Shown piece after piece: positions 42,295-50,205 of a stretch of 64,000 nt of DNA. The notes beneath the pieces are model-generated. The model saw only the letters and a program-made list of their open reading frames with translations. It searched no databases and was not told where the DNA came from. Position 1 is the stretch's first letter; each line of letters begins with the position of its first letter. The position numbers and the translations under genes are program-made. Origin of the DNA: an uncultured bacterium (lineage in GTDB: Bacteria; Desulfobacterota; Binatia; HRBIN30; CADEER01); assembly GCA_902826395.1 (NCBI GenBank), contig CADEER010000016.1:1-64000 (forward strand), written 5' to 3'.

Positions 42295-42367
42295 CTCCTC
42301 GGGCCGGACTCGAACCAGCGACCAATCGGTTAACAGCCGATCGCTCTACCAACTGAGCTACCGAGGA
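42295..42367 (-). tRNA. tRNA-Asn (anticodon GTT)
   Basis: 73 nt on the minus strand. Acceptor stem TCCTCGG/CCGAGGA with discriminator G. The anticodon arm is ATCGGCTGTTAACCGAT. The T arm includes GGTTCGAGTCC. CCA is not encoded. It diverges from the antiporter operon; the 294-base spacer to that operon holds its promoter and no other gene that I can see. Confidence 0.94.
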
Positions 42368-42615
42368 TCACGTTGCGCTGGGCCGTGGCCCGCGAACCTG
42401 GATCGGCTACCACAGGAGTTCCGGCCGAGCAAGACACATCAGGACGCTCTCGCCAATCCCAACTGTCGGCCCTGAGCCGCAGCTTCCATTCTGTTGAGGC
42501 ATTTCCGCGGAGCCGAGCGCTGATGGCCAACGCCGGAGAATCTTGCGACGGCATTGCGCGACAGCGATGTGTAGTGTCGACACGGAATTCATCGATTTCG
42601 CTGTCGCCGTTTCCC

Positions 42616-42644
42616 TTGACCGAACAACGGACGCCGATTAGATC
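42616..42644 (+). promoter_or_regulatory. Predicted sigma-70-type promoter of the Mrp-type operon
   Basis: TTGACC and TAGATC are spaced 17 bases apart. The predicted transcription start falls about 10 bases before the mnhE ATG, so the leader would be very short or start codons further on may be used. It is the best promoter-like sequence in the spacer. Confidence 0.45.
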
Positions 42645-42661
42645 CCGCCCCAGGTTTGCGC

Positions 42662-43165
42662 ATGGCCCCGTTTCTGCACTGGTTGATCCTTTTCATCTTC
42701 TGGCTGTTGCTGTCGGGAATGTTCGACGCGAAGCACGTGGGTATCGGAGTCATCGCCACGGCCGCTGTGGCATTGGTCGGGCGCCGCATGCAGACGATCG
42801 GAGCAGGCGAGGGCGCCGAGATGCATCTGGCGAACGTCCGCTGGGACGGAGTTTTCACGTACTCATTTTGGCTCTTGAAGGCGATCTTCGACGCCAATCT
42901 GGAAGTCGTCCGTGTCGTGTTTGATCCACGGCTGCCGATCGAACCGGCTTTGGTTCGGGTACCGACACGAGTCAGCACAGACATCGAGATCACGCTGCTC
43001 GCCAACTCGATCACCGCGACCCCGGGCACGATCACGGTGCGCGCCGCCGACGAGGAGAATCGGGAGTTCGTCGTCCACACCCTCATGAACCCCGACGGCG
43101 TGGCGCCCGCCGTGCGCGACATGGAAGACCGCGTGCTCCGGGCGTTGCGATCGCACGTAGGCTGA
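42662..43165 (+). CDS. mnhE: Mrp-type antiporter subunit E
   Basis: 167 residues. An N-terminal pair of hydrophobic helices (LHWLILFIFWLLLSGMF, VGIGVIATAAVALVG) is followed by a soluble domain with PALVRVPTRVSTDIEITLLANSITATPGTITV, the MrpE/MbhA signature. It is a structural subunit of a multi-protein cation/proton antiporter. A TTG two codons earlier is an alternative start. It opens the operon; the F gene begins 2 bases after its stop. Confidence 0.9.
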   Translation: MAPFLHWLILFIFWLLLSGMFDAKHVGIGVIATAAVALVGRRMQTIGAGEGAEMHLANVRWDGVFTYSFWLLKAIFDANLEVVRVVFDPRLPIEPALVRVPTRVSTDIEITLLANSITATPGTITVRAADEENREFVVHTLMNPDGVAPAVRDMEDRVLRALRSHVG

Positions 43166-43167
43166 CC

Positions 43168-43437
43168 GTGGAGACGCTGGTTGCCATTCTGTCGGTGTTG
43201 TTGATCGCGTCGATCCTCGTCACGCTCGGGTTGACACTCGCACGCCAGGGGCTCTTCGACCGCATCATCGGCATCGGCGTGATCGGCACGAAGACCACCG
43301 TGTTGTTGACCTACCTCGGGCTGCTCTTCGGGCGGCCGGATGCCTTCGTCGACATCGCGCTGACCTATGGCCTCTTGAATTTCGTGCTCACGCTGGCGGT
43401 TGCTCGCTACTTCACCTGGGACGAGATGGGCGAATGA
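43168..43437 (+). CDS. mnhF: Mrp-type antiporter subunit F
   Basis: 89 residues from GTG at 43168. Three hydrophobic helices with DRIIGIGVIGTKTTVLLTYLG between helices 1 and 2 and a C-terminal FVLTLAVARYF fit MrpF/MbhB. It is a small membrane subunit needed for complex assembly. It ends with a 4-base overlap into subunit G. Confidence 0.9.
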   Translation: METLVAILSVLLIASILVTLGLTLARQGLFDRIIGIGVIGTKTTVLLTYLGLLFGRPDAFVDIALTYGLLNFVLTLAVARYFTWDEMGE

Positions 43438-43736
43438 TCTGGATCGGCGGCATCTTCATGCTTTTGGGGGCGTTCTTCTTCCTCGCCGGGACGATTGGAT
43501 TCTACCGCCTCCCCGACTTCTTCACGCGCATGCACGCGATCGGCAAGTCGGACACTCTCGGCGCGTTCTTGTCACTGGTCGGCGTCGCCTGTTGCACGGG
43601 TTGGTCGCTCGTGTCGGTGAAACTGCTGCTGGTCGCGATCTTCATTCTGATCGCCAATCCGGCAGCGACGCACGCCATCGCGCGTGCTGCGCTGGCCGCC
43701 GGGGTGCGCCCCTGGACGACGGGCAAGGCCCGATGA
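43434..43736 (+). CDS. mnhG: Mrp-type antiporter subunit G
   Basis: 100 residues, three helices. GTIGFYRLPDFFTRMHAIGKSDTLGA is the MrpG/MbhC signature, found between helices 1 and 2, and NPAATHAIARAA closes the domain. The start overlaps subunit F's stop by 4 bases, and its own stop overlaps the next start. Confidence 0.93.
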   Translation: MIWIGGIFMLLGAFFFLAGTIGFYRLPDFFTRMHAIGKSDTLGAFLSLVGVACCTGWSLVSVKLLLVAIFILIANPAATHAIARAALAAGVRPWTTGKAR

Positions 43737-43987
43737 ACGCCGAGCTCGACATATTCACTTTGCTTCTATTTCCGTCGTTGATCGTGATGGCGATCGCGGC
43801 CCTGCACGTTCGCGATCTGCTTGCGGCGGTATTCCTGTTGAGCGCCTATAGCTTCGTCACCGCGCTGTTGATGGCTCACATGGGCGCCGTGGATGTCGGC
43901 TTCACGGAAGCGTCGGTCGGCGCCGGGCTGACCGGGGTGTTCTTTTTGATGGCGATTGCCAGAACGACACGGAGCTCGAAGGATTGA
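43733..43987 (+). CDS. DUF4040 / MbhD-like subunit (MrpA C-terminal piece)
   Basis: 84 residues, three helices. DLLAAVFLLSAYSFVTALLMAHMGAVDVGFTEASVGAGL is the DUF4040 motif that corresponds to a transmembrane block at the C-terminus of full-length MrpA, the segment related to NuoJ. Here it is a separate gene, as in archaeal Mbh/Mrp clusters. The conserved acidic residue in GFTEASVGAG lies on the proposed ion path. Starts and stops overlap with both neighbours. Confidence 0.88.
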   Translation: MNAELDIFTLLLFPSLIVMAIAALHVRDLLAAVFLLSAYSFVTALLMAHMGAVDVGFTEASVGAGLTGVFFLMAIARTTRSSKD

Positions 43988-44265
43988 AGGCCCTTGGCGC
44001 TCTCTGCGTTGCGGCACTGGGGATGCTGTTCCTGGTTGCCAGTCAATCGCTGCCGCCGTTGCGCACGGCCGATGCACCCATTCGCCGTCGCGTCGAGCCG
44101 TACTACGTGGCGAACGCCGTGACCGACACGGCGACGCCGAATATCGTTTCGGCGATTCTCGCCGACTACCGTGGATTCGACACCTTCGGCGAGACGACGG
44201 TCGTGTTCACCGCCGGACTCGCCTGCTATCTGCTGCTCGGCCGACGTGAGAGCGAGCGCGGTTGA
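43984..44265 (+). CDS. MbhE-like subunit
   Basis: 93 residues from TTG at 43984, overlapping the previous stop (TTGA). Helix 1 (LGALCVAALGMLFLVAS) is followed by an extracytoplasmic loop and the signature VTDTATPNIVSAILADYRGFDTFGETTVVFTAGL. This defines MbhE / the final part of MrpA. In bacteria with a one-piece MrpA this segment is fused; here it is separate. Confidence 0.88.
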   Translation: MKALGALCVAALGMLFLVASQSLPPLRTADAPIRRRVEPYYVANAVTDTATPNIVSAILADYRGFDTFGETTVVFTAGLACYLLLGRRESERG

Positions 44266-44747
44266 TGAAAAGCCGCGCGATCCCGCCCTACGACAGCGTC
44301 ACGGTGCGCACTGTCGTCAAGGTTTTAGTGCCGTTCATTCAGGTATTTGGCCTCTACGTCGTATTCCATGGCGCCACGAGCCCCGGCGGCGGCTTCCAGG
44401 GAGGCGCCATTCTGGCGGCGAGCCTCATTCTGACTCGCTTGACCGCCGGACCCCGTGTCAGTGTCGGATACTTGCCCGGCTTGAGCGCGCTGCGGCTCGG
44501 AGCGTGCGGTGTCTTGATCTACGCCGGCGTCGGATATCTGCCCCTGCTGTGGGGCGCGCCGTTCCTCGATTACGGTGCCGTTCCGCTGCCGGTGCCGGAG
44601 GGGCACGCTGCGGAGGTTCGCGCTCTCGGCATCGAGGCGGTCGAGGTCGGCGTGGCGGTGGCGGTGTGCTGCGTCATGCTCTCGATCTTCGATGATCTGG
44701 CGCCGGCGCGCCGGCCGGTTCGTTCCGCCAAGGCGGAGGGCACGTGA
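44265..44747 (+). CDS. mnhB: Mrp-type antiporter subunit B
   Basis: 160 residues from ATG at 44265; a TTG one codon earlier would overlap the preceding stop by 4. VLVPFIQVFGLYVVFHGATSPGGGFQGGAILAASLIL is the MnhB-domain signature, and four helices are expected. An acidic residue in HAAEVRALGIEAVEVGVAV is also typical. It forms part of the antiporter's central membrane block. Its GTG-type downstream overlap links it to subunit C. Confidence 0.92.
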   Translation: MKSRAIPPYDSVTVRTVVKVLVPFIQVFGLYVVFHGATSPGGGFQGGAILAASLILTRLTAGPRVSVGYLPGLSALRLGACGVLIYAGVGYLPLLWGAPFLDYGAVPLPVPEGHAAEVRALGIEAVEVGVAVAVCCVMLSIFDDLAPARRPVRSAKAEGT

Positions 44748-45103
44748 GCGACTTGTTCGCGTCCCGCTTTGAATACTGGATGACGACAGCGCTGATCGTC
44801 ATCGGCTTCTATGGAATCGTCGCCAAGCGCAATCTGGTGAAGCAGTTGATCGGCCTCAACATCATGCAGACCGCGATCATTCTCTTGTTCATTTCGATGA
44901 GCGTACAACCCGGCGGAACCGTGCCGATCATCGACGCGTCGCGGAGCGGCGCGATCTACATGAGCCCGCTGCCTCACGTACTGATGCTCACCGCGATCGT
45001 CGTCATGGTAGCCACCGCCGGGGTCGCGTTCGCGTTGCTGATCCGTATCCACCGGCGTTTCGGCACTCTCGAAGAAGACGAGTTGCTCGAGCGAAGCCGT
45101 TGA
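44744..45103 (+). CDS. mnhC: Mrp-type antiporter subunit C
   Basis: 119 residues from GTG, overlapping mnhB by 4. It is a NuoK-like three-helix subunit: VIGFYGIVAKRNLVKQLIGLNIMQTAIILLFISM and a later segment MSPLPHVLMLTAIVVMVATAGVAFALLI. The TAIV..A helix is shared with NuoK/MrpC. The Pro-Leu-Pro-His stretch matches the usual 'D(P)LPQALVLTAIVI' region, though His replaces Gln. Confidence 0.93.
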   Translation: MSDLFASRFEYWMTTALIVIGFYGIVAKRNLVKQLIGLNIMQTAIILLFISMSVQPGGTVPIIDASRSGAIYMSPLPHVLMLTAIVVMVATAGVAFALLIRIHRRFGTLEEDELLERSR

Positions 45104-45146
45104 TGCGGTCCGAGCAGGGGAATTGCAGCCGCACCGTGAGGGGTTC

Positions 45147-46652
45147 GTGGACGCGGCGCTGATTCCGGTGGGGCTGGTGGTGGTACCTCTCACCGGAGCG
45201 CTGTTGATTGCCGCGACGTCGATAGGCGCGACACGGCGTGCGCACGCGCTGACGGTGATCACGAGCGGCATCAATCTGGCGGCGGCGCTCGGCGCCCTGA
45301 TCGCGTGCAGCGACGGTGGAGTCATCGAGTACGCGTACGGCGGCTGGCGCCCGCCGTTCGGAATCGCGGTGCGCATTGACGGTATCGGGGCTCTCATCGC
45401 GGCGCTGATCGCCGGTGTAGCCCTGGCAGTCTTCATCTACTCGCCGCAGATCCTGCGGGTTGAGCTTCCGCGCGACGAGCCGTCGTTCTTCGCGATGTCG
45501 CTGTTGCTGGTCGCGGCGCTGCAGGGAATGGCAGTGACCGCTGACCTGTTCAATTTGTACGTGTTCCTCGAGATCGGGTCGCTCGCCGCCTACACCCTGG
45601 TCGCCGTCGGCGGCGGCGTCGCCACCCTCGCGAGCTTTCGCTACCTGCTCATCGGCACCGTCGGAGCAAGTTTCTATCTGCTCGGCGTCGCCTACCTGTT
45701 CGCTCTGACGGGATCGTTGAACGGAGCGGACATCGCGCAAGCGCTGATGGAGGTGGCACCCAGCGCTGCGCTGGTCGCGGCGGTCGTTTTTCTCGCCATC
45801 GGGCTCGGGCTGAAGATGGCGATCTTCCCGATGCACGGCTGGCTTCCCGACGCGTACACCTACGCACCATCGGCTGCATCGGCTCTCATCGCCGGCCTGA
45901 TGACCAAGGTCAGTGCGCTGGCGCTGTTGCGCGTGCTCTACGGCGTCATCCAGCCGGCACATCGCTCTCTGCTGCTTCCGATCGGCGATGTCATCGTGAT
46001 TCTCGGCTGCGCCGGAATCGTCGTCGGCTCTCTGATGGCCGTGGCTCAGCGCGACCTCAAACGGCTTCTCGCGTACTCCAGCATTGCCCACCTCGGCTTC
46101 ATCGCCCTGGGGCTCGGCATCGGCAATCGCGATGCGGTTACGGGCGCCGTCTTCAACATGGTGGCGCACGGCGTCGCCAAGGCGACCCTCTTTCTGATCG
46201 TAGGAGGCATGACGTATCGGCTCGGCAGCCGCTCGGTGAAATCTCTGGCAGGATTGGGGCGCTCGATGCCGCTCAGCGCAGCCGCGCTCGTGATCGCGGC
46301 GTTTTCGATGATCGGGCTGCCGCCGACGGCCGGCTTCACCGCGAAGTGGTATCTGATCATGGGTTGTCTCGAAGCGGATCGGCCGGATCTGTTCGCCGTG
46401 GTCGTCGCCAGTACGCTGCTCTCGGCGTGGTATTTTCTGCGACTGTTCGAGGCCGCCTTTTTCAGCGCAGAGGATCACTCTGCGGATGAACCGCTGCGCG
46501 CTGGGTGGGAGCTGCCGGTGTCGATGTTGGCTCCTATCGCCGCCGGCGCCGCGGCACTGATCGCTCTCGGGTTGGCCAATCAAACGGTCATCGTGCGCCT
46601 GATCGAATCCTCGGCACTGGTAGCCGGTCTCGCCAGGGGAGCGACACCGTGA
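45147..46652 (+). CDS. mnhD: Mrp-type antiporter subunit D (first of three channel subunits)
   Basis: 501 residues from GTG at 45147, with GAGGGG upstream. It is a 14-helix NuoL/M/N-family proton channel. Key residues are visible: helix 5 Glu in LFNLYVFLEIGSLAAY, helix 7 Lys in AGLMTKVSALALL, and the broken-helix Lys in NMVAHGVAKATLFLIVGG. HGWLPDAYTYAPSAASALIAG is the loop-helix typical of MrpD. It closely follows subunit C and overlaps the next channel gene by 4 bases. Confidence 0.93.
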   Translation: MDAALIPVGLVVVPLTGALLIAATSIGATRRAHALTVITSGINLAAALGALIACSDGGVIEYAYGGWRPPFGIAVRIDGIGALIAALIAGVALAVFIYSPQILRVELPRDEPSFFAMSLLLVAALQGMAVTADLFNLYVFLEIGSLAAYTLVAVGGGVATLASFRYLLIGTVGASFYLLGVAYLFALTGSLNGADIAQALMEVAPSAALVAAVVFLAIGLGLKMAIFPMHGWLPDAYTYAPSAASALIAGLMTKVSALALLRVLYGVIQPAHRSLLLPIGDVIVILGCAGIVVGSLMAVAQRDLKRLLAYSSIAHLGFIALGLGIGNRDAVTGAVFNMVAHGVAKATLFLIVGGMTYRLGSRSVKSLAGLGRSMPLSAAALVIAAFSMIGLPPTAGFTAKWYLIMGCLEADRPDLFAVVVASTLLSAWYFLRLFEAAFFSAEDHSADEPLRAGWELPVSMLAPIAAGAAALIALGLANQTVIVRLIESSALVAGLARGATP

Positions 46653-48121
46653 ACGATTCGCTTCTGCCGCTGTCCGCGGTCGCGATCCCGGCCGTCGCTG
46701 CCGTTGCGGTCCTGCGCGCCGGACGCTGGCCCAACTTGCGCGAGGCGTGCAGCGTGTCGGCAGCGGTCGCCCTGGTCGTCGTTACGACGCTGATGCTGGC
46801 GGAGCTGCGCAGTTCGGGTCCGGCGCACATCACGATTGCTGAGCTGATTCCGGGCGTCGCGCTGCGGCTGCGCGGCGATGCGCTCGGAGTCCTCTTCGCG
46901 GTGCTCGCGTCGGTGCTCTGGGTGGTGACCTCGGTGTACTCGATCGGCTACATGCGCGGCCTCGACGAGCACGCGCAGACGCGGTTCTACGCGAGTTTCG
47001 CAGCCGCCCTGGCGGCAACCATGGGCGTGGCCTTCGCCGCGAACCTTCTTACGCTCTACCTGTTTTACGAGATGTTGACGCTGGCGACCTATCCGCTGGT
47101 CGCCCACAAGGAGATCGAGCCGGCGCTGATCGCCAGCCGCAAGTATCTCGCCTACACGATGGCCGCCGGAGTCGCGCTGCTCGCCGGCATGGCCGTGCTC
47201 TACTCGGTGACCGGCACACTCGAGTTCGAGGCCGGCGGGATTCCCGGCCTGGCAGAGGCGCCGGCTGCTACTCGCTACTTCGTCTTCACGGCGCTGATCG
47301 CCGGATTCGGGGTCAAGGCAGCTCTGCTGCCGTTGCACGGTTGGTTGCCGAGCGCGATGGTCGCGCCGACGCCGGTGAGCGCGCTGCTGCACGCAGTGGC
47401 GGTGGTGAAATCAGGCGTGTTCGGTTGTATCCGCACGATCGGGTTCGTGTTCGGAGGCGCGGCCCTCGCCGGGCTCGGCGTCGCCGAGGCGCTGGCCTAT
47501 CTGGCGGGGACGACCGTCCTGTTCGGATCGGTAGTGGCGCTCTCGCAGGACGATCTCAAACGGCGGCTGGCTTTTTCGACGGTCAGTCACCTGTCGTACA
47601 TCGTGCTGGGCGCCGCGCTGCTCACCACCACGGCGACGGCCGGGGCCGTGCTTCACCTCGTCAACCACGCTCTGCTCAAGATCACGCTCTTCTTTTGCGC
47701 GGGTGCGATCTACGTGACCACGGGTCGCGATCGCGTCAGTCAATTGGCAGGCATCGGACGGCGCATGCCGCTCACCATGGGAGCCTTTGCGATCGGCACC
47801 CTCGGCCTGGCGGGTGTGCCGCCGTTCAATGGGTTCATCAGCAAGTGGTATCTCTGCATGGGCGGCCTGGAAGCGGATCACACCGGCTTGGTGCTGATCC
47901 TCGTGATCAGCGGCGTGCTGAACATCGCCTATCTCTTCCCGATCGTGTACACCGCCTTCTTCCGTGCTTCCGACGACTTCACGGAGTTCGGCGAAGCGCA
48001 TCCGGCGATGTTGGTGCCGTTGCTGCTGACCGCTCTCGCCTCCCTGTTGCTCGGCGTCTGGCCGGATGCGGGACCCGGGGCGTGGAGTCTCGCCCAGACG
48101 ATCGCCGGAGAGCTGCCGTGA
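46649..48121 (+). CDS. Second NuoL/M/N-type antiporter channel subunit
   Basis: 490 residues from GTG overlapping the previous stop. The channel signature repeats: helix Glu in TLYLFYEMLTLATYPLV, Lys in LHAVAVVKSGVFGCIR, and VNHALLKITLFFCAGAIY. LPLHGWLPSAMVAPTPVSALLHA is in the MrpA/NuoL-like form rather than the MrpD form. It may take the place of the N-terminal channel of MrpA, split from the MbhD/E pieces. It overlaps the small next gene. Confidence 0.9.
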   Translation: MNDSLLPLSAVAIPAVAAVAVLRAGRWPNLREACSVSAAVALVVVTTLMLAELRSSGPAHITIAELIPGVALRLRGDALGVLFAVLASVLWVVTSVYSIGYMRGLDEHAQTRFYASFAAALAATMGVAFAANLLTLYLFYEMLTLATYPLVAHKEIEPALIASRKYLAYTMAAGVALLAGMAVLYSVTGTLEFEAGGIPGLAEAPAATRYFVFTALIAGFGVKAALLPLHGWLPSAMVAPTPVSALLHAVAVVKSGVFGCIRTIGFVFGGAALAGLGVAEALAYLAGTTVLFGSVVALSQDDLKRRLAFSTVSHLSYIVLGAALLTTTATAGAVLHLVNHALLKITLFFCAGAIYVTTGRDRVSQLAGIGRRMPLTMGAFAIGTLGLAGVPPFNGFISKWYLCMGGLEADHTGLVLILVISGVLNIAYLFPIVYTAFFRASDDFTEFGEAHPAMLVPLLLTALASLLLGVWPDAGPGAWSLAQTIAGELP

Positions 48122-48345
48122 GCTGGAAGTGGGTCATGTTGTCGGCGGCCGGGGCGCTGGTTGTTGCGGGGGCGCTGTTTGGGCGCAACCCGCACCCTCA
48201 TATGTGGTGGGAGACGATCCCTGCGTACGGAGCCGCAATCGGCTACGGCGGTGCCTGGGTGCTGATCATCCTCGCCAAATCGATCCTGGCTCCACTCCTT
48301 CGCCGCGACGATCAGGCAGCCCCGCACACCGAGGGAGAAGTATGA
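48118..48345 (+). CDS. Small membrane protein of the antiporter operon
   Basis: 75 residues from GTG overlapping the preceding stop by 4 bases; its own stop overlaps the next ATG. Two hydrophobic stretches (KWVMLSAAGALVVAGALFG and GAAIGYGGAWVLIILAKSILAPLL) enclose a loop NPHPHMWWETIPAYGA. Proteins with a 'WWE..P' loop of this size recur in antiporter clusters of related lineages, to my knowledge without a described role. Complete translational coupling on both sides argues for a true subunit or assembly factor. Confidence 0.8.
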   Translation: MSWKWVMLSAAGALVVAGALFGRNPHPHMWWETIPAYGAAIGYGGAWVLIILAKSILAPLLRRDDQAAPHTEGEV

Positions 48346-50060
48346 ACGCGGTGTCGCCGGTGCTGCCGATGCTGGTTGCGGCGTTGCTGCTGCCGACGCT
48401 GCCGGCGAACGGCCGGCGCCTTGCGTGCGTGGCCGCGCCCCTCGCGTCGCTCTATCTCGCGTTCGTTCTGCCGGAGGGCGCATGGTGGTCGCTGTCGTTT
48501 CTCGGCTACGAGGTCGAGCTGCTGCGCTGCGATCGGTTGAGCCGCATCTTTGCGCTGACCTTCGCCCTGGCTGCGGTCGTCGCCAATCTCTATGGCTGGT
48601 ATCGCGAGCGCTGCGGCGAGCAGATCGCCGCGCTGCTGTACGCCTCGGGTGCAATGGCGGTGGTATACGCCGGTGATCTGCTGTCGATGTTGGTGGCGTG
48701 GGAGATCATGGCCGTGGCCTCGGCGGTGCTTGTATTCAAGGGGCAGAGTGCCGCCGCGATCGCCGCCGGGCAGCGCTACCTGTTGATGCACCTCGCGGCT
48801 GGCGGCGTCATGCTGCTGGGAGTCGCCGGCGTTCTCGCCGACGATGGTGCGATCGGTTTCGGGCGCCTCGCCAGCGGAGGATGGGCGACCTATGCGATTC
48901 TCGCAGCGCTCTGCGTCAATGCCGCCGTGCCGCCGTTGCATGCGTGGCTTTCCGACGCGTATCCCGAGGCATCGGTGTCCGGCAGCGTATTCCTCAGTGC
49001 CTTTACGACCAAAGCGGCCGTCTACTGTCTGGCGCGCGGTTTCGCGGGTGAGGAGCTGCTGATTTGGGCAGGTGCCGGCATGGCGCTGTACGGCGTCGTC
49101 TTCGCGACCATGGAAGACGACATGCGGCGGCTCCTCTCGTACCACATCGTGTCGCAGGTCGGTTACATGGTCTGCGGTATTGGAATCGGTTCGGCGCTGG
49201 CACTCAACGGCGCGGTCGCGCACGCCGTCTGTAACCTTCTCTACAAGACGTTGCTCTTCATGGCGGTCGGCGCCGTGATCTACCGCACAGGCCGGCGACG
49301 ACTCAGCGAGCTCGGAGGCATCCGCGCCACGATGCCTCTGACGTTGCTCCTCTACATGGTTGGCGGTCTGGCGATCTCGGGGCTGCCGCTCCTCAATGGC
49401 TTCGTCTCGAAGTCACTGGTGTTGAGCGGTGCTGCCGACGCGCACTTGGCGGGAGTCGTATTGCTCCTGAATCTCGCCTCGGTGGGGACGTTTCTGTCGG
49501 TCGGCTTGAAGCTGCCGTTCTTCGCCTGGTGGAACGCGGCAGAGCCTGCTGTCGACGGAGATGAGGCACCGCCGTCGATGCTGGTCGCCATGGCGATCCT
49601 GGCGCTGCTCTGCGTAGTCACGGGAGTCTATCCTCGCGCCCTCTACGATCTCCTGCCGTTGCAACCCGTCAGTTATGACCCGTTCACGGAGTACCACGTC
49701 TTCGAAGTCCTTCTGGCGATGGCTTTCTGCGGCATCGTGTTCTGGCAGGCGCTCGTCCGGCTGACTCCCCACGCGGGGCGTACGCTCGACTTCGACGAGA
49801 TCTACCGCCGCCCGTCGCGTTGGCTGGCAACTGGTGCATCGGTGCGGCTCGATGGCGTCGCCAACTGGCTCGGCAACTGCATCGGCGCCTGGCGGACCGC
49901 AGTCGTGAGCTGGGCGAAGGACCCGACGTCGTTCGGCGACGACGAGCAGAAAGGTTGGTACGACGAGAACGCAAAGCGCCCGCCGGTCGGCGCGCTACTC
50001 ACGCTGATCCTGGCGACGCTCGTCGCGCTGGCGGCGGTGATGTTCGCGGCGAGGGCTTGA
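48342..50060 (+). CDS. Third NuoL/M/N-type antiporter channel subunit, extended C-terminus
   Basis: 572 residues. The channel residues are again present: Glu in LLSMLVAWEIMAVASAVLV, Lys in LSAFTTKAAVYCLARG, and AVCNLLYKTLLFMAVGAV. VPPLHAWLSDAYPEASVSGSVFL is the helix 6-7 loop. After the channel core the last ~140 residues carry TLDFDEIYRRPSRWLATGASVRLDGVANWL and one more transmembrane helix, resembling the extra C-terminal part of NuoL-like subunits. It is the last gene of the operon. Confidence 0.9.
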   Translation: MNAVSPVLPMLVAALLLPTLPANGRRLACVAAPLASLYLAFVLPEGAWWSLSFLGYEVELLRCDRLSRIFALTFALAAVVANLYGWYRERCGEQIAALLYASGAMAVVYAGDLLSMLVAWEIMAVASAVLVFKGQSAAAIAAGQRYLLMHLAAGGVMLLGVAGVLADDGAIGFGRLASGGWATYAILAALCVNAAVPPLHAWLSDAYPEASVSGSVFLSAFTTKAAVYCLARGFAGEELLIWAGAGMALYGVVFATMEDDMRRLLSYHIVSQVGYMVCGIGIGSALALNGAVAHAVCNLLYKTLLFMAVGAVIYRTGRRRLSELGGIRATMPLTLLLYMVGGLAISGLPLLNGFVSKSLVLSGAADAHLAGVVLLLNLASVGTFLSVGLKLPFFAWWNAAEPAVDGDEAPPSMLVAMAILALLCVVTGVYPRALYDLLPLQPVSYDPFTEYHVFEVLLAMAFCGIVFWQALVRLTPHAGRTLDFDEIYRRPSRWLATGASVRLDGVANWLGNCIGAWRTAVVSWAKDPTSFGDDEQKGWYDENAKRPPVGALLTLILATLVALAAVMFAARA

Positions 50061-50100
50061 GTTTTCACTGCTGCGGCGAGTCGCGGAGCGCTTCGTTCGC

Positions 50101-50130
50101 TTGACTATCGGACTTCGTTTTACTCAATAT
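50101..50130 (+). promoter_or_regulatory. Possible promoter of the Cys-rich lipoprotein gene
   Basis: TTGACT with CAATAT 18 bases (or TCAATA 17 bases) downstream, in the 145-base spacer after the antiporter operon. It lies about 75 bases upstream of the lipoprotein start. The -10 element is only partly consensus. Confidence 0.35.
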
Positions 50131-50205
50131 GTCGGCGCACTCGGCCTGGGGGAGAGCCCGGGCTCTGGGCCCACACTCCAACGCGAGGGAAGGGAAGGGG
50201 GATCC

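Noticed and set aside
40125-42367. Prophage or integrative element at the tRNA cluster
   Set aside because: No integrase, phage structural gene or duplicated tRNA end was seen; only small orphan genes are present.
45003-46583. 526-codon minus-strand open frame opposite the antiporter channel gene
   Set aside because: It is an antisense shadow of a well-recognised NuoL/M/N-family gene in a coupled operon.
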